Below, piece after piece: positions 11,678 to 21,012 of a DNA stretch of 64,000 nucleotides. Positions within the stretch are counted from its first letter, which is position 1. Each line of letters begins with the position of its first letter. The stretch is from contig CM030366.1 in the NCBI GenBank assembly GCA_017893485.1, forward strand, positions 76,575,227 to 76,639,226. The letters run 5' to 3'. Made by a program: the position numbers and the translations under genes. This stretch comes from Hemerocallis citrina (taxonomy: Eukaryota; Streptophyta; Magnoliopsida; Asparagales; Asphodelaceae). The notes beneath the pieces were generated by a model. That model was given only the letters and a program-made list of their open reading frames with translations, did no database searches and was not told the origin of the DNA.

Positions 11678-11773
11678 CCCACTTTAATAATTCTTTATTT
11701 TTTTATCTTGGCCCACAAGCCTAAGCCCACTTTAATAATTCTTTATTTTTTTATCTTGGCCCACAAGCCTAAG
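11678..11773 (+). repeat. 48-bp tandem duplication private to the 5' LTR
   Basis: Two adjacent copies (11678-11725 and 11726-11773) starting CCCACTTTAATAATTC; the 3' LTR has a single copy (from about 20348). It therefore arose after insertion. Confidence 0.85.
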
Positions 11774-12096
11774 CCCACTAATTGTGAAGCCCACAAATTT
11801 AATAAATCAATTAAATGGTCACACTTGTCATGTAGAGACAAAATATGAACAATTTGATTAATTAAAATTGTACAAACTTCTATATAGGGATACTAGGTGG
11901 CACGTGTAATACATGTAGTGTGCAATGCACATTCTTTTGAGGCCGGGTATGGGCATGGAGCGATGGGGAGTGTGGGTGTGTGTGCATGGGTGGTTACTTT
12001 GTGCATGGGTGGTTGCTACAACTTTTCCTCCTATCCTAGCCATTCATTCTATAACCATCCAATGAATCCTAGCCCTCCAATCTATTCTTAAATTAG

Positions 12097-12360
12097 TACA
12101 AATACCCCTCCTATCTGCTTGTATTCTACACTAATAATCTATTGAAAGAAGAAAACATTATATAGGAGATATATATTAGTGTGTGAGTGTGAGTGTATGT
12201 GTGTACCCTAAGAGGCCGGCCACCATCCCCACTTGGAGCTTTCGGTTTTGGCAAAGGAGCAAGGAGAAGGAGCTTTACACCGCAATCTTGGAGGAGAAGG
12301 CACTCTCTCGCATTCTAGGAGACTCTAGGAGATTTCTCATTGGTTTTTCTTCATCAAGGT
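12097..12360 (+). promoter_or_regulatory. LTR promoter (decayed TATA) and leader donor site
   Basis: TACAAATACCCC at 12097 corresponds to TATAAATACCCC in the 3' LTR (20719-20726), so the box is mutated here. About 260 bases downstream lies AAG|GTGGGT (donor at 12359), conserved in gypsy B and the solo LTR. The exon-like stretch between them is GA-rich. Confidence 0.55.
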
Positions 12361-13185
12361 GGGTGTTTCTTATGACTTCAAAAGTAGAAATCATGTTAGG
12401 AATAAATTGAATGTGTTATTATGAAGTAATTAGTTGAGATGAAATACATGTTTGCGTATTTAGAGTAGAATTGATGAACTAGTAAATGTGTGTTATTGTG
12501 ATGATTAGATTCATTTAATATGAGTGAAAGTGTATGTTCTCATTGTTTATAACTTTAGAATGCATGCTAATTATGCTTAAATTGCAATTATGTGAAATTC
12601 GATTGTATGAAGTTAGAATCATGTTTATTGATTAAAAATGCCAGAGTAGAATAGTGTGTTAAAGATGAATTGATAGAAATGATTGTTAATAGATGTAATG
12701 AGATTTCCCATTGCTATATATACCATGTGAAAATTAAATTCAATGAAAAAGAATGTTCTTTTGCATACAAATAATCGAATGCTTCATGTGTAGATTCATT
12801 AATAAAAATAGTGGTTTTACTCACTTATAAAGTTGATTTTGTTCTCTAAAAATATCATAGTTGTCAAAACATCATTGTCGTGAAATTTGTGTGAAAAACC
12901 ATCTTTATTTATGAACAACTATGTATTAGTTTCAAATGTCGAAATAGTATTCATAAAATGCAAACTAAGGCTAAATACATGTTTTAAAAGCATGAAAAAT
13001 ACCTTTAAAATACTGGTTTATGTTAAATTAAATGTAGTTTTATTCGGGACATTTTTGTTTTCAAAAGAGGAGAAAATGAGACAAATTCGTTTTTTGAGAA
13101 ATTTTTGAAATGTAGTTTTGAACACAGAGTAAAAAATCAAAACCTATTTTATTTATTATCAAATCGATATGTTCACCTAGACCAA

Positions 13186-13390
13186 TTGGTCGGCACAGCC
13201 TTAAGTCGCTAGAGTTTCGAAGGTCTCGGGTTCGATACCGCGGCTCTGTTTTCATTTTTTTCTGTTTAAACCCAGCTAGCCAAACTCGATACTTAAGGAT
13301 TTTAAACCCTAGTTATATCGGTTGACTGCTTTGGCGCGTTGGTCTTGTGCGCTGTCTGTTTCACCACTGGTCGCTGGTTCGAATCTTGGT
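13186..13390 (+). other. Two tRNA-like (pol III box) segments in LTR
   Basis: First: GGTTCGATACC at 13229-13239, preceded by TTGGTCGGCACAGCC. Second: an A-box-like TTTGGCGCGTTGG near 13331 and GGTTCGAATCT at 13377-13387. Both recur in the 3' LTR (45132-45142 and 45279-45289). Stems do not fold into a proper cloverleaf, so these are tRNA-derived relics or SINE-like pieces, not working tRNA genes. Confidence 0.4.
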
Positions 13391-14192
13391 GGGGTTTTGA
13401 GTTTAGAAAAAAATGTTTTTTTTTTTTGAGATTTTTAATTAAATTGGATTTTTAAAATAGAATAAAAATCAGAAAAATTATGTTTTAATTACTGAAAAAT
13501 TATTAGAACATTATGGGAAATATTTATACAGCTTTTGATGAAGTGCGAATAAGAAATTGGGGTTTTTGCAAGAAAGGACTCATTTTTGAAATTAAATTAC
13601 TCTTTTAAACAAAAGAAAAATAAATGAAAATTTTGGGTTATAAAAGATGAATTTTTTTTGAAAGTTGTGACTCGTGTGATTAAATGGAGTTATAAAATGT
13701 GTTTGTAGTAAGATTTTTGAATTGTGAATAATAGATGTGTGGAATGCATAAATAGTTGGTGACTATTAATCGAAATTTATTCTTGCATATGGATTGCACG
13801 TGAAATTAAATTTTGATTGTGATGAGTTATGAATACATGAATACTATGTTTTTGAAACATAAACTGTGATTAATCATGAAAAGATCTTATGAGTATGATA
13901 TTGTAATTATGAGTTGAAATTGAGAAGTAGGATATAGCCAAGGCTTATACCAGCAATGAAAGAATTGTGAAATGATATTTTGAAATTAGAAGACCAAGGT
14001 TGGGTCATGTAAAATTAAATGAATAAGACCGGTATAGTGGGAGTGCTACATTCTAAGAGTTGAATTTTATTCATGATTCAATTAAACTAAGGACTTAGAT
14101 ACATAGTGAAGATGTGATGAAAGTAAAAAAAAAACATTGAGTATGAGGGCCATTGGATTGGCGGCATGAGAGTATTCACATGATGTCCCATG

Positions 14193-14330
14193 ATGAGTCA
14201 TGATAGGGCGTGGAACTGCTCCAGAGTACCGTTCCGGTGGCGACGCTCATGGGGTGTTTGACGACTGCGGGTGGTGTCATGTCTATGGCAGGAGCTGAAA
14301 TTACCACAGGATGCCTGCATGATGAGTCAT
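14193..14330. promoter_or_regulatory. Two GCN4/bZIP-type palindromes in LTR
   Basis: ATGAGTCAT at 14193-14201 and 14322-14330. Both are kept in the 3' LTR (46096-46104 and 46224-46232), 128-129 bp apart. Gypsy B keeps one ATGACTCAT (55151-55159, 63606-63614). This is the consensus bound by GCN4-type bZIP factors; a role here is inference. Confidence 0.45.
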
Positions 14331-14955
14331 GTATCGGTGCATTGGGATTCCCTCCACGGTACCTAGACATGAGTTCGTAGGTCAGAAAACATCTGGATAC
14401 TTACCGTAGTTACAGTAGTAGATTAAGTCATGACGAGAACCTACAAGAGGAAGAATGGTTAAGGGCTTGCCCTTGGACCTATGTAGTATGGGCTGCATAG
14501 ACTCTAAACAAGTGCGCATTAGTATCATATAGTATAAATAATTGTATTAAGGACTAAGTGCACATTCACAACACGACATCAATAGGATAGTCCCTTTAGC
14601 TTTGTTTGTGACAAGTTTGTGGTTTGCTAAAAAATGAGAATCGTTATACTGTTTTCGGCATAGAGAGGATGACCGTGTATAATATTTCGTCAGTTGAATG
14701 AACTGACGCGCCCACAGTTTTATATGCAGGGTAAAGGTGCTTGACACAATTGAAGTATACATGCTGCGCAAGTCTATTTTAAATGTTGTTTCATATAATT
14801 TATTGTAATATTGCCTCCGCTGTGATAATATACAAGTGTAATGTAACTCTGATGAAAGAAAAGTTTTTATTTCCTTATTAAATTCTACGAAAGAAGTGTA
14901 AAGATCTTGTGAAACTCGAATTCAGTTGTATTTTGGAATTCGGGGTATTACAGAG

Positions 14956-14967
14956 TGGTATCAGAGC
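14956..14967 (+). other. Primer binding site of gypsy A (Met-tRNA)
   Basis: TGGTATCAGAGC, three bases after the LTR end. Confidence 0.95.
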
Positions 14968-15046
14968 ACCCTTCTAAGTAGTACAAATTTGTAAGGAACG
15001 ACACCCTAGAAGTGGACATTATAGTGTGTGTTGAGTCTAAAGATTT

Positions 15047-15067
15047 AAATGTAAGTCACTTACATTT
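15047..15067. promoter_or_regulatory. Perfect 10+1+10 palindrome in the leader of gypsy A
   Basis: Arms AAATGTAAGT and ACTTACATTT around a single C, 46 bases before ORF0. The identical palindrome is at 62844-62864 in gypsy B, although flanks differ. The position between primer site and first ORF is where retroviral RNA dimerisation and packaging signals lie; that role is inferred. Confidence 0.6.
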
Positions 15068-15112
15068 GCGTTGCTCTATGATTTATGCTTATTTTTCCTC
15101 TCAATCTTTAAG

Positions 15113-15520
15113 ATGGCAGACCACTTTGACCCAGCTGGAGATGACAATTAGCACATTATTGAGGAAGATTACTACCCCGGGCAAGCTAATTCAGACGAGG
15201 AAGATCCTGAATAAGTGGAAGAGGAATGGCCTAAGTCCCGAGAGATCACTCCACCTCCGGATTCATCTGATGATTCTTCTGATGAAAAGGAACCAATTCC
15301 GGGTAATCTCATTGTGTCTCTTCAGAGGCAGGTAGAGACTCTACGGAAGAGAGTCGGACTACTAGAGGCTCAATTGGCGAAGCGCAAGGATGATTTTGCA
15401 GTTCTCAGTCATCGTGTTTGGAAACTCGAGAAGAGGAAAAACATGACTGATGTACTGAAGGAGGAAGTGGAGGAACTACAGGAAGAGCTTCATGAAGCCA
15501 AGAGGAACCGTAGGAGTTAG
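15113..15520 (+). pseudogene. ORF0 of gypsy A: acidic/coiled-coil protein ahead of gag
   Basis: ATG at 15113 directly follows a pyrimidine-rich CTCTCAATCTTTAAG. The frame reads MADHFDPAGDDN, stop, HIIEEDYYPGQANSDEEDPE, stop, then an open stretch with PPPDSSDDSSDEKE followed by heptad-like SLQRQVETLRKRVGLLEAQL and VWKLEKRKNMTDVLKEEV, ending RNRRS. Two in-frame stops (TAG near codon 13, TAA just before 15215) make it a pseudogene; gypsy B has an intact version (62382-62801). Acidic, hydrophilic, no zinc knuckle, no catalytic motif. Function unknown; a coiled coil suggests oligomerisation or binding to Gag. An extra 5' ORF is known for Ogre/Tat elements; I know of none as standard in Del/Tekay elements. 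Confidence 0.75.
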
Positions 15521-15645
15521 ACCGTTGTATTATCTACTACTTTCATTTTGATGTCAGAAATGTTTTAAATTCGAATGTATAAAGTTTAAAATTCAATGAA
15601 ATAGAAATGTTGACTTAAAGGTTCCTGTTTTATACTTCGAATTTA

Positions 15646-16677
15646 ATGGATCTTTTGCATCAGAATAGGGCTGAAAGACGAGCTCGAAATGGTGAAGGTC
15701 TGGACTTGGAAACGGAGCTAGCGAGGGTCTATCAGACACTCAATGTTGTTGCCATGAATCAGAATCAAGGAAGGGTGCCTGCGAATCCAGTACCCGAAGC
15801 AATCAAACTCGTGGAATCATTTAAACAGATGAAACCATCAGTGTTTGAGGGGAAGTCAGGCCCTGACACGGCTGAAAATTGGATCCGACAAGTAGAGACT
15901 ATCTTCAAAGTCTTAGAGACCCCGAAAGACAGCAAGGTAAAGTTGGCGACTCTGCAATTCGAGAAGGATGCGGCTGTGTAGTGGCAGTTGATGAAGCGGA
16001 CGATGGGAGACTTGGTTCTTGGCTAGAAGGAATTCTTGGAGGAATTCCGCAGTCATTATTTTCCCTCAGACGTCCAAGAGAAGAAGGCCATGGAGTTTCT
16101 GTCGCTGCAGCAGGACGGCATGTCGGTTAGGGAGTATGAAACCAGATTCACTCAGCTCTCAAGGTATGCTCCCGAATTGGTGATGGATGAGGTGAAGAAG
16201 GCTCATAAATTCGAGCATGGTTTGAGGCCAAGTCTGAGATCCAGGATGATACCCCTCGGTATCAGGAGGTTTGACAAGCTGGTCAAACGAGCGGTAGCCA
16301 CAGGGACAGACCTGGAGTAGTTCCATGCTGTTCAGAATTGGATGAACAACTAGAATACGGGAAAGAGGCCCGTGGTTGCTGGCAATGTTAGGGGACATCC
16401 ACCGGTTCAAAGGTTCAAGCCTACGGGTGCGAACGCTATTCAAGTGGCAGGAAGACCCGGGAATACTTGGGCAAGACCTCCAGTGACTTTTTTCAACTGT
16501 GGAGAGACAGGACACTACAAGTCTCATTGCCCCAAACTGCAGGATGTCGTCCGTAATGGACCAACTCAGCAAACCGGGAAGAAGCCGTACCAGCAGGGGC
16601 GAGTATTTGCCTTGACTGAAGCAGACGCAGATGAGGTGGATCACGTCATCACCGGTATGAGGGAGGATGTTTAGGAG
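15646..16677 (+). pseudogene. gag: Gag of gypsy A, decayed
   Basis: Frame with RARNGEGLDLETELARVYQ, FEGKSGPDTAENWIRQVE (gag domain), HYFPSDVQEKKAMEFLSLQQ, YETRFTQLSRYAPELV and one CCHC knuckle near 16487. The true start by comparison with gypsy B (ATGGCTAGA) is mutated to AGGGCTGAA. In-frame stops replace W codons at about 15979 and 16024, and others occur near 16318 and 16351. In the knuckle the first cysteine is phenylalanine (FFNCGETGHYKSHC), so zinc binding is lost. The C-terminus DHVITGMREDV is read only if the junction intron is retained. Nucleic-acid-binding structural protein by family. Confidence 0.85.
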
Positions 16678-16746
16678 TGTATCTGTTGTTTCTCTTTTCC
16701 CATTAATTAGTGAACTGTTATATGACGAGTGTATGTTATGTAACAG
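16655..16746 (+). other. Predicted 92-bp intron at the gag-pol junction of gypsy A
   Basis: Donor ACCG|GTATGAGG at 16655 and acceptor TATGTAACAG|GA ending 16746. Splicing gives ...DHVITG joined in frame to [18 protein letters not shown], restoring the continuous gag-protease reading usual for this lineage and skipping the gag stop codon. A 27-bp tandem duplication copies the acceptor (second AG at 16772-16773). Gypsy B has the same acceptor and a slightly changed donor. Alternative view: a separate pol ORF starting at an upstream ATG. Confidence 0.55.
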
Positions 16747-19700
16747 GAGAACTTATTTTGAATGAAATAACAGGGGAACTTATTTTGAATGGAAAGAAAG
16801 CTATTGTTTTGTTCGATACTGGGTCCTCTCATACTTTTGTGTCACCTAAATTTGCTAAAGTTCTGGGAGTCGAACCAAAGATATTTCCAGGCAAGGTTTT
16901 AGCAGTAGCTACTTCATCAGGGGAGACTCTAACCACTGATCGGTACTATGCCGACTACGAGATCATGATTGGAGATAGAATTTTCGAGATCGATCTGATC
17001 GAGCTGAATATTTTGGGAGTCGATGTTATCATTGGTATTGATTGGATGTCGGTGTACATTGCGAACATCGAGTGCAAGACAAAGACAGTTACAGTGAAGG
17101 CTCCAGGTGGACCTGAAGTCACTTTGCAAGGGAAGAGAAGATGTTCAGATTTGGTTGCTGCTATCTGCCAGAAGAGAGGGATTCCTGCAGAGGTGCAACA
17201 GATTCCTGTGGTTCAGGATTATCCGACTGTGTTCTTGGAAGATTTGCCTGGGTTACCCCCGCATCGTGATGTGGAGTTCAGCATCACTATTCAGCCAGGG
17301 AGTGCACCTATTTCCAAGGCACCATATAGAATGGTGCATGTGGAGCAGGATGAGATCAAACGGCATATTGAGGAAGTGTTGGAGAAGGACTTTATTCAAC
17401 CGAGTGCATCACCTTGGGGAGCATCGGTGCTTTTGGTAAAGAAGAAGGATGGTTCGATGAGGATGCGCATCGATTACCGAGAGCTGAATAAGGTCACTGT
17501 TCAGAATAAATATCCGATTCCATGAATTGATGACTTGTTCGATCGTCTACAAGGAGCAGCTGTTTTCTTCAAAATAGATCTTCGATCAGGATACCATCAA
17601 GTTCGAGTGAAAACTAAAGACATGCATAAGACTGCATTCAGAACTCGACACGGATATTACGAATTCTTAGTTATGCCGTTTAGAGTGACGAATGCACCTG
17701 CAATCTTCATGGACATGATAAACAGAGTTCTGAGGCCGTTCATTGATTCTTTCGTCGTGGTGTTTATCGACGATATTCTGGTGTACTCCAAGTCGGAGGA
17801 AGAGCACACGGAGCATCTGGCATCAGTTTTGAGGAAACTTCAAGAGCAGGAGTTATATGCCAAGTTGTCCAAGTGTGATTTGTGGAAATCTGAAGTGGCC
17901 TTCCTATGTCACATCCTTTCTAAGGAGGGAGTGACAATTGATCCTCAGAAGATAGAGGCAGTGAGAGATTGGGCAAGACCTACTACAGTGAAAGAAATCA
18001 GGAGTTTTCTTGGGCTAACTGGATATTACAGGAGATTTATCCAGGGCTACGCTCAGATAGTCGTGCTGCTCACTGGTTTGACCAAGAAGAATGTGAACTT
18101 CAAGTGGATCTAACAGTGCGAGGCAAGCTTTCAGGAGTTGAAAGAGAGGCTGACTACTACACCCATTTTGGCTTTGCCTAGAGCAGGTGTTGAATATGAT
18201 GTTTATAGCGATGCTTCACATCGTGGGCTTGGTTGTGTCCTAATGCAAGAAGGAAAAGTAATCGCTTATGGGTCTAGGCAACTAAGACCACATGAGAAGA
18301 ATTATCCGACTCATGATCTATAATTGGCTGCGATTATCTTCGCCTTAAAGCAATGGAGACATTATGTGTATATCGAGAAGCTGAACATGTACACAGACAA
18401 TAAAAGCTTGAAGTACATCTATCAACAGAAGGATCTGAACCTAAGGCAAAGGAGATGGCTGGAGGTACTTGAGGAAATTCGTCTGAAGATTAAGTATCAT
18501 CCTGGGAAGGCTAATGTTGTTGCTGATGCACTTAGCCACAAGAGCAGTCTGGCGAGTTTGATTACAACTCAGAGGCAGCTGGCAGAGGAGTTGGATCAGA
18601 CTGGAATTGAAGTTGTTCTGCAAGGCTTGGGATCATATTTAGCTCAGTTGAAGCTTCAACCGACGCTGAATGAAAGGATTATTGCAAGTCAGAAAGAAGA
18701 TAGAGACTCAGAAGATGAAGGAGCAGGTTGGTGCTGGCAAGTTGCCCGGATTTCAGATCAGGGATGAAGTGCTGTGGTTTGGAAAGAGGCTGTGTGTTCC
18801 GGATCAATCAGACTTGAAAGAAAGTATTCTTCAGGAGGTGCATGCTACTCTTTTGTCTGTACATCCCGGGAGTACCAAGATGTACAAGGACATTAAACAA
18901 CATTTCTGGTGGTCAGGTTTGAAGCGGGATGTGGCTGAATTTGTGTCGAGGTGTGAGATTTGTCAACAAGTCAAAGCCGAGAACCAGAAACCTAGAGGTC
19001 TATTGCAACCGTTACCTATTCCGGTATGGAAGCGGGATAACATCAGTATGGATTTTATCACGGGTTTGCCTAAGAGTCCTAAAGGCAATGATGCAATTTG
19101 GGTCATAGTCGATCGACTAACCAAGTCCGCTCACTTCTTAGCGATGAAACTCACTGCTTCGATGGACAAGTTGGCTGAGATGTATGTTGGTGAGATCGTC
19201 AGGCTTCATGGTGTTCCATTGACTATTGTATCTGATCGAGATGCGAGGTTTACTTTGCATTTCTGGAGGAATCTTCAGGTTGGGTACCAAGACAGATTTC
19301 AGCACTACTTTTCATCTCCAGACCGATGGGCAGACCGAGAGAGTCAACCGTATTCTTGAGGATATGCTTTGGTGTTGTGTACTAGACTTTGGGAAAATTG
19401 GGAAAGGCATTTACCTTTGGTGGAGTTTGCCTACAACAACAGTTTTCAGACTAGCATTGGGATAGTGCCGTACGAAGCTTTGTATGGCAGGAAGTGTAGG
19501 ACGCCTGTTTGTTGGTTCGAAGTTAGGGAGCGACAGATATTTGGGCCTGAGATTGTGCAGCAGACCTTTGAAAAGATTGTTCTGATCAGGAAGAGGTTGG
19601 TGGAAGCTCAGAGTAGGCAGAAGAGCTATGCAGACAACCAGAGGAGGGACCTTGAGTTTGAGGTTGGTGACTTTGTCTTTCTGAAGGTATCTCCCAGCAA

Positions 19701-20082
19701 AGGCGTGATCCGATTTGGCAAGGGTGGAAAGTTAGCCCCGAGGTTCATAGTCCCGTATAAGATATTGAAAAGGATCGGTAAAACTGCTTACCGACTTGAG
19801 TTACCGGAAGAGTTTTCTCAGATGCACAATGTCTTTCATGTGTCTATGCTGAGAGGTTACATTCCAGATCCAAGTCATTATTTGCCCGAAGTGCCAGAGG
19901 GTTTGCAGTTAGATCTGAGTTACATAGAGCTTCCAGTTGAGATTGTTGATCGTCGGGAGAAAGTCTTGAGGAATAAGATGATACCAATGGTCAAGGTCGT
20001 CTGGACAAACCAGTTGGTTGAAGAGGCTACTTGGGAATCTGAGGAGAGGATGATGAAGGATCTTCCTGAGCTCTTTGGTTGA
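16747..20082 (+). pseudogene. pol: Pol of gypsy A: protease, RT, RNase H, integrase, chromodomain
   Basis: Protease DTGSS at 16815-16829. Reverse transcriptase from [21 protein letters not shown] through the catalytic [10 protein letters not shown] (17763-17774). RNase H from [16 protein letters not shown] (about 18195). Integrase HHCC finger at about 18841-18970 (HATLLSVHPG...CEICQQ), catalytic MDFITGLP (about 19048), VSDRDARF (about 19225) and QTDGQTERVNR (about 19327). The C-terminal chromodomain has EIVDRREKVLRNK, VKVVW, EEATWESEERM and ends LPELFG. The chromodomain and order place it in the Del/Tekay-type chromoviruses. Broken by stops near 17523, 18111 and 18321 and by frameshifts near 18690, 19280 and 19390. 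Confidence 0.9.
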
Positions 20083-20125
20083 TTGTATTTCTTTTCTTGT
20101 GTTTTGTTTTCTCACTCTTTAATTG

Positions 20126-20162
20126 TAGTTCCGGGGACGGAACTATTCTAAGGAGAGAGTGT
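20126..20162 (+). promoter_or_regulatory. Stem-loop and polypurine tract of gypsy A
   Basis: Perfect 8-bp stem TAGTTCCG/CGGAACTA around loop GGGA (20126-20145), then 17 bases ending with purine-rich AAGGAGAGAG before the 3' LTR. The purine run is the plus-strand primer. The hairpin recurs in gypsy B, TR-GAG and Athila at the same place with different stem sequence. Confidence 0.75.
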
Positions 20163-21012
20163 TGTAATACCTTAAAATTTCATTTTAATAAAAATATTGA
20201 TTTTCACGTGTTGTGCACGTGCAAATTTCATATATATATTATTTATTTATTTTATATATAAAATTTTATTTTTAGTATGAACAACTATTTTCCTTTATTT
20301 TTCTAAAAGACTATTTCTAAAGCCTAAACACTATTTTATTTGTTGAGCCCACTTTAATAATTCTTTATTTTTTTATCTTGGCCCACAAGCCTAAGCCCAC
20401 TAATTGTGAAGCCCACAAATTTAATAAATCAATTAAATGGTCACACTTGTCATGTAGAGACAAAATGTGAACAATTTGATTAATTAAAATCGTACAAACT
20501 TCTATATAGGGATACTAGGTGGCACGTGCAATGCACGTAGTGTGCAATGCACATTCTTTTGAGGCCGGGTATGGGCATGGAGAGATGGGGAGTGTGGGTG
20601 TGTGTGCATGGGTGGTTACTTTGTGCATGGATGGTTGCTATAACTTCCTTTCCTATCCTAGCCATTCATTCTATAACCATCCAATGAATCCTAGCCCTCC
20701 AATCTATTCTAAAATTAGTATAAATACCCCTCATATCTACTTGTATTATACACTAATAATCTATTGAAAGAAGAAAACATTATATAGGAGATATATATTA
20801 GTGTGTGAGTGTGAGTGTATGTGTGTACCCTAAAAGGCCGGCCACCATCCCCACTTGGAGCTTTCGGTTTTGGCAAAGGAGCAAGGAGAATAAGCTTTGC
20901 ACCGCAATCTAGGAGGAGAAGGCACTTTCTCACAGTCTAGGAGGCTCTAGGAGATTTCTCATTGGTTTTTCTTCATCAAGGTGGGTATTTCTCATGACTT
21001 CTAAAGTAGAAA
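20163..21012 (+). repeat. 3' LTR of gypsy A, first piece
   Basis: Begins TGTAATACC and matches 11493-12382 of the 5' LTR apart from the 48-bp duplication. It keeps an intact TATAAATACCCC at 20719. Ends at AGAAA, the target of the TR-GAG insertion. Confidence 0.93.

Larger units (their letters stand above)
11493..14952 (+). repeat. 5' LTR of gypsy A (3460 bp)
   Basis: Starts TGTAATACCC and ends GGGGTATTACA next to the primer site. It matches the 3' LTR pieces 20163-21012, 29506-30106 and 44871-46848. The uninterrupted sequence here gives the empty-site versions of the TR-GAG insertion (around 12383) and the LINE insertion (around 12970). It contains a TATA-like box, donor-like site, tRNA-like segments and bZIP-type palindromes. 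Confidence 0.93.

Noticed and set aside
13320..13400. Functional tRNA gene
   Set aside because: B box present but T-arm and acceptor stems do not pair; it lies inside an LTR and is mutated further in the second LTR.
16710..20082. Endogenous pararetrovirus
   Set aside because: LTRs, target duplications, integrase and chromodomain are present, and no movement protein is seen; this is a gypsy retrotransposon.
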